Below, piece by piece: positions 1-7,700 of a stretch of DNA of 9,355 nucleotides (positions within the stretch are counted from its first letter, which is position 1; each line of letters opens with the position of its first letter). The notes beneath the pieces were generated by a model that was not told where the DNA came from, ran no database searches, and saw only the letters and a list, made by a program, of their open reading frames with translations. Both the position numbers and the translations under genes were made by a program. Source of the stretch: an uncultured Eubacterium sp. (lineage in GTDB: Bacteria > Bacillota > Clostridia > Lachnospirales > Lachnospiraceae); NCBI GenBank assembly GCA_910579075.1, contig CAJTSV010000130.1:1-9355 (forward strand). The letters run 5' to 3'.

Positions 1-2261
1 TCCTGCCGCTGTGTCAGCTCCGTTTTGCGGTACCGCTTCGCCTCTTTCCATTCCCCTCTGTCCAGAGACTGCATCCGTTTTTGTTCCGTTACCGGCTGGC
101 CGATTAAATCCGTCAGCGCGCCGCAGTAAACGACAGCCAGCTCATGCAGGGCACGCGTCGCCGCCACATACAGCAGCTTGACATACGCATCCTCAGCCGG
201 ATAATGCTCCCTGGATGCATCGTAAATCAGCACTGCGTCAAATTCCAGCCCTTTTGCATATGCAGCCGGAAGCACTAAAACGCCGCTGCCAAATTCTGCT
301 TTCTCAAAGCTGCCCTTTTCTGACAGCATCTGCGTGCCAAGGCTTTGAAGCTGTTCCTGTACCCCGCCTGCAAAATCTCCTTTCGTTTCCAGAAGCCTTT
401 TCCCAAGGCTTTCCTGCACTTTCCCGGCCTGCACCTCATCCCGGCAGATAACAGCAAACGTCTCGCGGCCCAGCCGCAGCCAGTCCGCAATCAGGCATGC
501 CATTTTATCAGACATTTCGTCCATGCCGCTGCATGCACAGACCTGTACCGCGTTTCCGTGCCGGATAACCGGTTCTGCCGGATAAACGGCAAAACTTCCA
601 TGCCGCAGGATTTTTTCTGCAAACCGCGATATTTCCACCGTATTGCGGTAGCTTTTTTTCAGCACCCCGAAATGGTCATACGTGCCTTTCAGTATCAGCT
701 TTTGCAGGCCGCGCCAGTCATTCAGCCCGTGCCCGAAATGAATGTTCTGGGACACATCCCCCATTATCGTATAGGTACATCCGCGCAGGCAGTACGCAAG
801 CGCCCCATATGCCATCATGCCAAAGTCCTGTGCTTCGTCGATAATGACATGGGACGCTTCCCGTATGCCGTCTGTTTCTTTGATGCGCTTGTAAATATAA
901 GCCAGTGCCGCAAGGTCATAAACATCATATGCCCGTTCCTGCTGCGATACTGCTTTCCCGGCCTGCTTTTGTGCTTCTAAAAACTGCGCGTAAACCTCAA
1001 AAACCGACCCCTTCCATTCCTCTTTTCCAAAATGCCAGCGGTATGCCCGCTTTAATTCTTTTTTCTCTGCCGGCGGATAAGACACATTTTTCCCGGACAG
1101 CTCATTTTCCAGCCGCGCAAGCAGCATTTCATTTAACTGATTGATTTTGGACTGCATGGACAGCTGGCTGTTTTCTTTGATAAAGCTGCGGATTTCTGAT
1201 TCCGGCAAAAGCAGTGTCCCGTTTTTTTCCAGATACACGTCCCTGCAGGCCACCGTTTCCTGCTCCAGCTGCACACAGAACTGTTCCAAATCCAGAAACC
1301 ACGCATAGCTTCCCTTGATGCAGGCATCTGCTTCGTTCCTGTCCACCGGCCGTATTTCAAAAAGCCCCGAATCCCAGTCCTCATACAAAAGCCTTGTAAA
1401 CAGCTGCTCCATCGTCATCTGCAAGACGCCGTATACATCCAGGTCCGGCAGCACGCCGGTAATGTAATCCAGCAGAATCCGGCTGCTGCCGATAATATAA
1501 AAATCCTGCGGGCGGAACATTTCCTCATAATTATACAGAATATACGAAATACGGTGCATGGCCACGGTCGTTTTGCCAGAGCCTGCCACACCCTGTACAA
1601 TCAGGTTTGTCCTGGGGGAGCGGCGGATAATTTCGTTCTGCTCTTTTTGAATGGTCGAAATAATTTCACCCAGCACTGCCTTTTTGTTTTTTGCCAGATA
1701 CTGGGTCAGCAGCTCATCGTTTGCGACCACATCCGAATCGTAAAAATCCCTGAGCCGGTCTTCTTCGATTTCGTAAGTGCGCTTGCGCAGCAAATCAATC
1801 TCACAGGTGCCCTCGCTGCGCACCACATACCTGCAGGGGCCGATGGCATTTTCATAATAAACCGAAGCCAGCGGCGCGCGCCAGTCAATCACAAGCGGTT
1901 CTTCCCCGTTTCTGGAAATGCCGCAGCGCCCGATATAATAAGACGCCGCCTGCGGCTGCTTTGGGTCTTTGAAATCAATCCGGCCAAAATAAGGCTTCTT
2001 CCTCGCTTTCTGGCAGCGCAGCAGGCCGCGCTGGTTCTGCGCAAGCTGGGACTGCGTATTGTAAAAAAGCGCCAGTGCTTCCTTGTCCTTGGCCCCGTAA
2101 ACTTCCCTTAAATCCTCCAGATTATCGGACAGGCTGCGGATATATGCCTGTGTCCGTTCCAGATTTTCCTGCGCTGCGCAGATAATTTCCTGCAGCTGCT
2201 TCTCCTCGTCTTCCCGGCTCAGTCCGGGAACCGGGCGGCATTTCTTTACTGGTTTTTTCAC
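1..2261 (-). CDS. helD: HelD-family RNA polymerase recycling helicase-like ATPase (3' end cut by window edge)
   Basis: Superfamily 1 ATPase of the HelD/UvrD type. Known members bind RNA polymerase and release stalled or post-termination complexes in the cytoplasm. The frame is open for 753 codons and runs off the left edge without a stop. In order it shows: a charged, probably coiled-coil N-terminus (about 14-88); the HelD hallmark PYFGRIDF (90-97); WRAP around W127; TIQKEQN just before Walker A GVAGSGKT (224-231, K230); a roughly 245-residue insertion typical of HelD; Walker B IIDEAQDF (D475); SYRN; the motif V stretch AKGLEFD (to D675); and motif VI YVAATRA (R703). As motif VI is near the end of known members (about 700-780 residues), probably only a short tail is missing. 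The GTG start has AAAGGAGG eight bases upstream. An in-frame ATG at 2288 is possible but has a poorer site. It starts 46 bases after the PII-like gene. Family sure; symbol less so. Confidence 0.88.
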   Translation of the reverse strand, partial: MKKPVKKCRPVPGLSREDEEKQLQEIICAAQENLERTQAYIRSLSDNLEDLREVYGAKDKEALALFYNTQSQLAQNQRGLLRCQKARKKPYFGRIDFKDPKQPQAASYYIGRCGISRNGEEPLVIDWRAPLASVYYENAIGPCRYVVRSEGTCEIDLLRKRTYEIEEDRLRDFYDSDVVANDELLTQYLAKNKKAVLGEIISTIQKEQNEIIRRSPRTNLIVQGVAGSGKTTVAMHRISYILYNYEEMFRPQDFYIIGSSRILLDYITGVLPDLDVYGVLQMTMEQLFTRLLYEDWDSGLFEIRPVDRNEADACIKGSYAWFLDLEQFCVQLEQETVACRDVYLEKNGTLLLPESEIRSFIKENSQLSMQSKINQLNEMLLARLENELSGKNVSYPPAEKKELKRAYRWHFGKEEWKGSVFEVYAQFLEAQKQAGKAVSQQERAYDVYDLAALAYIYKRIKETDGIREASHVIIDEAQDFGMMAYGALAYCLRGCTYTIMGDVSQNIHFGHGLNDWRGLQKLILKGTYDHFGVLKKSYRNTVEISRFAEKILRHGSFAVYPAEPVIRHGNAVQVCACSGMDEMSDKMACLIADWLRLGRETFAVICRDEVQAGKVQESLGKRLLETKGDFAGGVQEQLQSLGTQMLSEKGSFEKAEFGSGVLVLPAAYAKGLEFDAVLIYDASREHYPAEDAYVKLLYVAATRALHELAVVYCGALTDLIGQPVTEQKRMQSLDRGEWKEAKRYRKTELTQRQ

Positions 2262-2269
2262 GGTACTGT

Positions 2270-2277
2270 CCTCCTTT
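2270..2277 (-). promoter_or_regulatory. Ribosome binding site deciding the GTG start of the HelD-like gene
   Basis: AAAGGAGG on the minus strand, eight bases before GTG at 2261. An in-frame ATG nine codons upstream (2288) is preceded only by a G-rich stretch that matches the anti-Shine-Dalgarno less well, so GTG is preferred. Confidence 0.65.
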
Positions 2278-2307
2278 CCCGTTTTCATTCTTTGTTCCGC
2301 CCCTTCC

Positions 2308-2997
2308 TTAAAATCCCATCAGCTCCTCTACCGGGAACGACAGCACGATTCCCTGCGCTTCGCTCTGCATGCCGCAGGCTTCGTTTACTGCCTTCATAAT
2401 CTCCTTTTTCTTTTCTTTTTCGACCAGTATCAGCACGGTTTCACGTTCTTCCTGGATGCTGATGCCCCAGAATTTTGTAGCTTCCCCGCTGCCGATGCGC
2501 CGGCTGTGGAATACCGTTCCGCCGGAAGCGCCGACCGGCCTTGCTGCATTCATGACTTCCTCGCTGAATCCCTGGTTCACAATTGCTACGACTGCACTGT
2601 ACTGATTTTCCATGTCTTCCCTCTCATTCCTTCCTGTTTCCCGTTCTTCCCCCTGCTGCATTGTTTCCATCAGCCTGACCGCATGCCCGCTGCACCCGGC
2701 AAGCGCCACGGTAAAGGCAATCCCCGTATTCGGCATTCCCAGATGCAGTATTTTCTGCATCCTTTTTAAGAGCCTTCCTGCAAGCGCCTTCGGCACCAGG
2801 CTGAGCATCAGGTCTTTTTCCACCCCGCCAAGACCGAGCATGTCCATAATCTCGCTGGAAGCCGTGCCCTGTGCAAACATGATATACTGCACCGGCACGC
2901 CTTCTTCCTTCATCAAATCCACAGCCTTGTGCACGAGCTTCTGTGTCGCAATCAGAAACAAAATCCGAAGCGCAGGCTTTTGGTTATTCGTAGCCAT
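2308..2997 (-). CDS. Tandem PII-like regulatory protein paired with a DUF1538 membrane protein
   Basis: A 229-residue soluble protein with two PII-like (GlnB superfamily) domains. Domain 2 (about 130-229) is clear: it opens with a beta strand of the type YSAVVAIVNQG, then GASGGTVFH (156-164) where PII proteins carry the GATGGT-like base of the T-loop, then the strand ETVLILVEKEKKKEIMKAV, and ends FPVEELMGF. Domain 1 (about 9-113) has a similar beta-alpha-beta rhythm (RILFLIATQK; KDLMLSLVPKALAGRLLKRM) but lacks the GGT motif and is more diverged. A short charged linker (115-129) joins them. The classical uridylylated T-loop tyrosine and PII C-terminal signature are not apparent, so nucleotide or metabolite sensing without GlnD control is inferred. 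The start overlaps the end of the DUF1538 gene by 14 bases. ATG at 2997 is chosen because GGAGGAGG lies six bases upstream; the ATG at 3003 touches that site. I know this pairing from other genomes, annotated as a P-II family nitrogen regulator. The ligand is unknown. Confidence 0.82.
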   Translation of the reverse strand: MATNNQKPALRILFLIATQKLVHKAVDLMKEEGVPVQYIMFAQGTASSEIMDMLGLGGVEKDLMLSLVPKALAGRLLKRMQKILHLGMPNTGIAFTVALAGCSGHAVRLMETMQQGEERETGRNEREDMENQYSAVVAIVNQGFSEEVMNAARPVGASGGTVFHSRRIGSGEATKFWGISIQEERETVLILVEKEKKKEIMKAVNEACGMQSEAQGIVLSFPVEELMGF

Positions 2998-4564
2998 TTT
3001 CATCCTCCTCCAAATCAAAGATATCCTCATCTTCAAAATCAAAAATATCATCCACCGGCGACACATCCAGTGCTGCTGCATACTGCGGCACTGCGGCTGC
3101 ACTGCCGCCTGACTTTCTCATGACAGCCTGGTACTGGATTCCCATAATCTGGACTGCAATTAACGGCGTCAGCGCCACCAGCGCCACGACACCGAACGCA
3201 TCCGTCATTAAATTTCCCCCGGCTGCCTCACAGGCACCGATGCTCAGGGGAATCAGAAAGGTCGTTGTCATAGGGCCGCTCGCAACCCCGCCGGAGTCAA
3301 ATGCAATGCCGACAAACATCTTCGGCACAAACCGCGACATCACAAGGGCCGTAAGGTACCCCGGTATCATAATCCAGTATATCGGAAGCCCCGTCAGTAC
3401 CCGCAGCATCGCAAGCCCCACGCTGGCCGATACGCCAATGGACAGGCAGCGGTTCATGGCCTTTGCAGAAACCGCGCCGTTTGTCACGCTTTCGACCTGA
3501 TGGTTGAGCACCTGAATGGCCGGCTCCGCCTTTACAATATAATAGCCAATCAGCATCCCGATTGGGACAAGCAGCCATCTCCAGCCTGCCGCGCCGATTT
3601 CTTTTCCAAGAAACGAGCCGACCGGGGCAAACCCGACATTGACCCCGCATAAAAACAGTACCAGCCCGATATATGTATAGCCGAATCCGACCAGAATACG
3701 CTTCACCTGCCGCTGCTGGTAACGGCGGGGAAACAGCTGGAATACGGCAAATACTGCTGCCACCGGAACCAGCGACACCATGACTTCCTTTATATACGGC
3801 GGCATGCTGGTTAAAAACTCCCATAAAAGGTCTCTCGTTGTAACGACATCCGCAAGAGACGCCAGCTCATACGAAGCCTGCGACGGATTATAAAAATACC
3901 CGAGAATCAAAACAGCCAGCACCGGCCCGACACTGGAAAGCGCTACCAGCCCGAAGCTGTCGCTGGACGCATTCTTATCCCCGCGCACCGAAGCCAGGCC
4001 GACACCCATTGCCATAATAAACGGCACGGTCATAGGGCCCGTTGTAACACCGCCGGAGTCAAACGCAACTGCCATAAATTCCTTCGGGACTAAAAATGAC
4101 ATCCCAATCAGCGCCAGGTACAGCACAGCCAGAATCGCTGCCAGGCTGACCTGAAACAGGATTCTTACAATCGCCACAGCTAAAAAAATACCCACGCCGA
4201 CAGCAACGGTCAGAATCAGCGTCATATTCGGTATCGACGGCACCTGCCGGGCCAGCACCTGCAAATCCGGCTCGGAAATGGTAATAATCATGCCCATGCC
4301 AAAGCCAATCGCCACAATTAAAAGCATATGCCTTGTCTTGGATATCTGGACACCGATGCCTTCCCCAAGCGGCGTCATGGACATTTCCGCACCAAGCTGG
4401 AAAAATCCCATTCCAGCCACAAGCATCAGCGCCCCGGTCAGAAACATAAACATCGTGCCAAGCTCCAGGGGCACTAAAAAAATACTGACTACAAGCACAA
4501 TGCCTGTAATCGGAAGCACTGCGGACAGTGATTCCATAATCTTTTCTTTTAATTTCTGGTTCAA
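2984..4564 (-). CDS. DUF1538 polytopic membrane protein, predicted transporter of unknown substrate
   Basis: A 526-residue, strongly hydrophobic protein made of two related halves, as usual for DUF1538. Each half carries the same pair of motifs: EPDLQVLARQV (98-108) and EPAIQVLNHQV (347-357), then AFDSGGVTTGPMT (167-179) and AFDSGGVASGPMT (421-433), then DSFGLVAL (202-209) and DAFGVVAL (455-462). Such internal symmetry with conserved acidic and glycine-rich segments inside membrane spans suggests an inverted- or direct-repeat secondary transporter, but no substrate is established to my knowledge. After the last span comes a cytosolic tail of about 45 residues ending in a very acidic run (498-526). 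The TTG start at 4564 is chosen because AAAGGAG sits seven bases upstream and gives an N-terminus MNQKLKEKIMESLSAVLP. ATG at 4537 is the alternative. The in-frame extension towards 4681 overlaps the exporter gene and has no membrane character. The PII-like gene overlaps its end, suggesting translational coupling and a regulator-transporter pair. Confidence 0.85.
   Translation of the reverse strand: MNQKLKEKIMESLSAVLPITGIVLVVSIFLVPLELGTMFMFLTGALMLVAGMGFFQLGAEMSMTPLGEGIGVQISKTRHMLLIVAIGFGMGMIITISEPDLQVLARQVPSIPNMTLILTVAVGVGIFLAVAIVRILFQVSLAAILAVLYLALIGMSFLVPKEFMAVAFDSGGVTTGPMTVPFIMAMGVGLASVRGDKNASSDSFGLVALSSVGPVLAVLILGYFYNPSQASYELASLADVVTTRDLLWEFLTSMPPYIKEVMVSLVPVAAVFAVFQLFPRRYQQRQVKRILVGFGYTYIGLVLFLCGVNVGFAPVGSFLGKEIGAAGWRWLLVPIGMLIGYYIVKAEPAIQVLNHQVESVTNGAVSAKAMNRCLSIGVSASVGLAMLRVLTGLPIYWIMIPGYLTALVMSRFVPKMFVGIAFDSGGVASGPMTTTFLIPLSIGACEAAGGNLMTDAFGVVALVALTPLIAVQIMGIQYQAVMRKSGGSAAAVPQYAAALDVSPVDDIFDFEDEDIFDLEEDENGYE
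3004..3011 (-). promoter_or_regulatory. Ribosome binding site of the PII-like gene inside the DUF1538 coding end
   Basis: GGAGGAGG, six bases before ATG 2997, lies within the codons for the last acidic residues of the DUF1538 protein (Leu-Glu-Glu-Asp). It fixes the start of the PII-like gene and implies translational coupling. Confidence 0.75.
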
Positions 4565-4566
4565 GC

Positions 4567-4619
4567 TGCAGCTCCTTTCTTTCTTCTTTTTTCTGTCAGC
4601 TGCATCCCATGCATAGCTG
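4567..4619 (-). promoter_or_regulatory. Possible alternative hairpins in the leader of the DUF1538 gene
   Basis: The 85-base gap before the DUF1538 start contains two inverted repeats sharing one strand. Hairpin A spans 4619-4597 (CAGCT and GCAT pairing with ATGC and AGCTG, a two-base bulge, GGG loop). Hairpin B pairs TGCAGCT (4604-4598) with AGCTGCA (4573-4567) across a purine-rich loop. The second arm of B takes in the last two bases of the ribosome binding site (4578-4572), so the two folds are mutually exclusive and could in principle gate translation. Short stems like these also arise by chance; no ligand or known riboswitch class is recognised. Confidence 0.3.
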
Positions 4620-4649
4620 TTATCTGCATGAGAGGCGCTCAGATGCCTC

Positions 4650-6014
4650 CTATCCGGCGGGCTTCTGCTGCTCCAGCGCACGGAACAGCCGGATAAGGGC
4701 CGCAGATGATACCGCAGAGAGTATAAATTCTGTCACAGACTGCGCATAAGCAAGCCCGTAAAGCGGAAACAGGTAATTCAGCAGAAACAGGGCCGGTATT
4801 TCCAGCACGATTTTTCTCAAAAACGCAAATATCAGGGAAAAAATGCCCATCCCGCACGCCTGGAAGGTCATGACGCCCAGAAAATCCATGCACAAAAACG
4901 GCAGCCCCAGGCACATGCCGCGCAGGAAGCTTTTTCCATACCGGATAATCTGCTCATTCTGGATAAACAGCCTCATTAACCCGCCGGAGCATGCAAAAAA
5001 CAAAAAGGCTGTGCATGCCAGAAAAGAAACGGCAATCTTCGCGGTAAAATCCACGGACTTTTTCGCCCGCCGGTAATTCCTGCTTCCGTAATTATAGCTG
5101 ACCAGCGGCATAATGCCCTGGGTAAATCCAAAGGCCACCTGCATCGGCACCATATAGATTTTATAGGCAATACCCATTGCAGCAACGGCATCCGAACCGA
5201 ATTCCGAGGTAAATTTATTGAGCACCGTCATGCCTGTCACATTCAAAAGATTCTGAATCGAAGCCGGAATTCCGACCGCGCAGATTTCAATCACGATTTC
5301 CTTCTTCGGACGTGCCATGACCGGATTCATGCACACCATCGATTCTTTCCTGCGAATAAAAAGCAGCACGACAAAATACAGGCATGCCGCACAGTTCGAT
5401 ACAAAGGTCGCCAGCCCCGCACCGGCCGCTCCCATTCCAAAATAAAGCACAAACACCGGGTCGAGCAGGATATTCAATCCACAGCCGGACATCGTGCCAA
5501 TGCTCGCGTGCATGGACGAGCCTTCCGTGCGCACCAGATATGCCATCACGACATTCAGTATCGAGGGCGCAGCACCAAGCGTAACCGTCCAGTATAAGTA
5601 ATCCGATGTAACCGCCGCATTTTCCGGCACCGCACCGAGAATGTCCAGCAGCGGCACCTTAAACACGGTAAACAGCAGGGAAAACAAAAGCCCGCTTGCA
5701 ATCGAGCCCCACATGCCAAAGGCCGAGCTGCGCTTTACCGTGTCCAAATCCCTGCGCCCGAGCGCGCGTCCCATCATGCTGGAAGTGCCGACGCCAAACA
5801 GGTTGTTGACCGCATTAAAAGCCAGAAGCACCGGAGAAGCCAGCGTAACCGCCGCATTCTGTACCGGGTCATTGACCATGCCCACAAACCATGTATCTGC
5901 CAGGCTGTACAAAACCACGACAAGCGAGCTTAGTACGGTCGGCATCGCCAGTGTGGCAACTGCTTTTGGAATCGGTGTTTTTTCAAATAAAACGGATTTC
6001 TGCGTTTGTTCCAT
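4650..6014 (-). CDS. MATE-family multidrug/toxin exporter (MepA/NorM-like)
   Basis: A 454-residue inner-membrane antiporter of the multidrug and toxic compound extrusion family, which exports cationic or amphipathic compounds using a Na+ or H+ gradient. Length and about twelve predicted membrane spans fit the family. The first half shows LVVVLYSLADTWFVG (31-45, D40), GVGTSSMMGRALGRRD (74-89) and RTEGSSMHASIG followed by NILLDPVFV (162-189). The second half repeats the pattern with GIPASIQNLL (248-257) and TQGIMPLVSYNYGSRN (298-313). The best start is ATG 6014, with GGGAGG ten bases upstream. It begins 25 bases after the chemoreceptor gene stops and ends 85 bases before the DUF1538 start, so it is probably co-transcribed with its neighbours. 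The substrate cannot be told from sequence. Family assignment is firm. Confidence 0.93.
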   Translation of the reverse strand: MEQTQKSVLFEKTPIPKAVATLAMPTVLSSLVVVLYSLADTWFVGMVNDPVQNAAVTLASPVLLAFNAVNNLFGVGTSSMMGRALGRRDLDTVKRSSAFGMWGSIASGLLFSLLFTVFKVPLLDILGAVPENAAVTSDYLYWTVTLGAAPSILNVVMAYLVRTEGSSMHASIGTMSGCGLNILLDPVFVLYFGMGAAGAGLATFVSNCAACLYFVVLLFIRRKESMVCMNPVMARPKKEIVIEICAVGIPASIQNLLNVTGMTVLNKFTSEFGSDAVAAMGIAYKIYMVPMQVAFGFTQGIMPLVSYNYGSRNYRRAKKSVDFTAKIAVSFLACTAFLFFACSGGLMRLFIQNEQIIRYGKSFLRGMCLGLPFLCMDFLGVMTFQACGMGIFSLIFAFLRKIVLEIPALFLLNYLFPLYGLAYAQSVTEFILSAVSSAALIRLFRALEQQKPAG

Positions 6015-6039
6015 AAATCATATGCCTCCCAGATGCCAG

Positions 6040-7626
6040 TCAGAGATTTGCAAATACTTCGGTCTGCTCCCGCAGCTGCTCTACAATTTCTTTGTTAATA
6101 TCCATCCTGCCTGTAATATCCGCAATATTCCCGGCCAGGCTGCGCGTGCTGCCTGCTGCCCCGGAAATCCCGCCGGCACCCTCGCCGATAGCGGCCGTAA
6201 TGCTCCCCATCGATGCGGCAATTTTAGACACCGCATCTTCCAGATGCCTGGCTTTTACATGAAAGTCATCCATTTCCTGCCCGATATGTGCCGCATCCGC
6301 ATGATACTGCTGCCCCGCCTGCACAAAGGTCTGGAATTCCTTCAAAATAGTCTGGTTTAAAAAATCAATCAGCTCCTGTGCATTTTTAGAAAGGTTGTTC
6401 ACTGATTGTGTCACAACCTGGTTTACATTCTGGATGCGGGTTGCAGCCTGCGTGCAGGAATCTGCCAGCTGGCGTATTTCCGTCGCCACGACCGCAAAGC
6501 CTTTTCCCGCTTTCCCTGCCCTTGCAGCTTCAATCGATGCATTCAGTGCAATCAGGTTTGTCGAGGATGAAATAGACAGGATGTCTTTGGAAAGGGAATT
6601 TACCTGTTCCACGCTGCGGCTGTTTTCGATTGCCTCGTTGAGCACGACGAGAATGCCGGCGGCCTTTGTGCTGATAACCTCGGAATCAGACCGGGCAGAC
6701 TGCTCCATCCGGCTGGCCCGCTTTTTCATGTCCGCGGCATATCCGTTAATATCCGCACATTCTTTCACCATCCCGTTTACATCGCCATGAATATCTGAAA
6801 CACTCGCATTGATGTCCGCAGCATTGCGTGCCACCTTTTTAATCGCAGCCGAAAGCGCTTCGATTAAAGCATTTAAGTCCTTTGCGCTCTGGTTGGACGT
6901 CCTTGTCTTTCCAAGCACTTCCCCGGTCACCGCGTCAATCCGCTGGGAGCTGCCATGCAGCGTTGCCATCATGGTTTTAATCGGCTTTACGACATATTTC
7001 AAAATAATGCTGACAGCTGCTATAACCAGGACGACGGCAAAGGCAGCAGAAATGCCGGCGGCCATAACCGATGTCAGGTAAACATTCCAAAGCCCCTGCC
7101 TGGCCTTTTTCGTTTTATCCTGAATCGAAGCAGACAGCTTTGCAATATCTTCCTCTGCCGCCGTTCCGGACACCGCCGCTTCTTCATTGGCATACCGGTA
7201 AGCCTCCTGCGTGCGGCTGTCCGCGCTGGCACAGACCAGCCGCACAAGCGCATGCTTAAAATCGCTGTAATGCCCGCACAGCTGCTCATATACCGCCCTG
7301 TCTTCCTTAACGGCATAGGGTTCAAATTCCGCCAGACAGCCATCCAGCTCCTGTTCTTTTTCTTTTATCTGCGTGACAACAGCAATCATCGTTTCATAAT
7401 CCGTGGCAACAATATGCGACAGTGCCAGCTTATGAATTTCCAGCACCATGCAGCGTATCTCGGAAAGCTGCGCCGCTGCGTCCATATGGTCGTCTGCAAT
7501 TTCAGACGCATTGGCATTGACATTGTTGATGCTGAACACGGATAAGACATTGGAAATCAATGCGACCATGCCCAGCAGGACAATTGGTATCATCAGGCGT
7601 TTCTGAATACTGAGCCCGCTTTTCAT
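6040..7626 (-). CDS. Methyl-accepting chemotaxis protein with a reduced or absent HAMP domain
   Basis: A 528-residue transmembrane chemoreceptor. A first membrane span (about 11-33) is followed by a mostly helical extracellular sensor of about 145 residues, resembling four-helix-bundle MCP sensors, a second span (about 183-209) and a long cytosolic signalling coil. The signalling tip is unmistakable: STNLIALNASIEAARAGKAG (355-374), then KGFAVVATEIRQLA (375-388), the CheA/CheW-binding hairpin. The second span ends in YVVKPIK, the usual first HAMP proline, but no GDL or DEIG motif follows and the chain passes almost directly into signalling helices. The tip has Lys (K372) where Glu is usual, while the adjacent Glu and Arg contacts (E366, R369) remain. 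No C-terminal CheR-docking pentapeptide is seen. The start is ATG 7626, with GGAGGG ten bases upstream; the TTG six codons earlier would overlap that site. The gene follows a solute-binding lipoprotein by 74 bases, suggesting it may read that protein's ligand. Confidence 0.93.
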   Translation of the reverse strand: MKSGLSIQKRLMIPIVLLGMVALISNVLSVFSINNVNANASEIADDHMDAAAQLSEIRCMVLEIHKLALSHIVATDYETMIAVVTQIKEKEQELDGCLAEFEPYAVKEDRAVYEQLCGHYSDFKHALVRLVCASADSRTQEAYRYANEEAAVSGTAAEEDIAKLSASIQDKTKKARQGLWNVYLTSVMAAGISAAFAVVLVIAAVSIILKYVVKPIKTMMATLHGSSQRIDAVTGEVLGKTRTSNQSAKDLNALIEALSAAIKKVARNAADINASVSDIHGDVNGMVKECADINGYAADMKKRASRMEQSARSDSEVISTKAAGILVVLNEAIENSRSVEQVNSLSKDILSISSSTNLIALNASIEAARAGKAGKGFAVVATEIRQLADSCTQAATRIQNVNQVVTQSVNNLSKNAQELIDFLNQTILKEFQTFVQAGQQYHADAAHIGQEMDDFHVKARHLEDAVSKIAASMGSITAAIGEGAGGISGAAGSTRSLAGNIADITGRMDINKEIVEQLREQTEVFANL

Positions 7627-7700
7627 AATTATCGTACCCTCCAAAGCTAGATTTCATTCTGATACTGTATTTGTTCTTCTTTCATTTCCGCCGGCCGTTT

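Noticed and set aside
345..980. Long plus-strand reading frame opposite the helicase gene
   Set aside because: It lies wholly antisense to conserved HelD motifs, has no ribosome site and no recognisable protein character; a shadow frame caused by the codon bias of the real gene.
1554..2111. 185-codon plus-strand reading frame
   Set aside because: Antisense to the PYFGRIDF to Walker A region of the helicase; no start signal or family resemblance.
3297..3824. 175-codon minus-strand frame within the DUF1538 gene
   Set aside because: Out-of-frame shadow, Arg/Gly-rich with no membrane or domain pattern, while the DUF1538 frame is continuous and motif-bearing.
2984..4681. Longer form of the DUF1538 gene starting near 4681
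   Set aside because: It would overlap the exporter gene end, has no ribosome site, and adds a charged tail foreign to the family; TTG 4564 has a well-spaced site.
5641..6360. 239-codon plus-strand frame spanning the exporter-chemoreceptor junction
   Set aside because: Antisense to two well-supported genes, with no ribosome site and low-complexity sequence.
6955..7545. 196-codon plus-strand frame opposite the chemoreceptor sensor
   Set aside because: Antisense shadow of the chemoreceptor gene; no independent evidence.
7627..7700. GC-rich CGGCCGGCGG stretch between the binding protein and chemoreceptor genes, considered as a terminator
   Set aside because: The possible stem is very short and is followed by purine-rich sequence on the transcribed strand, not a T-run.
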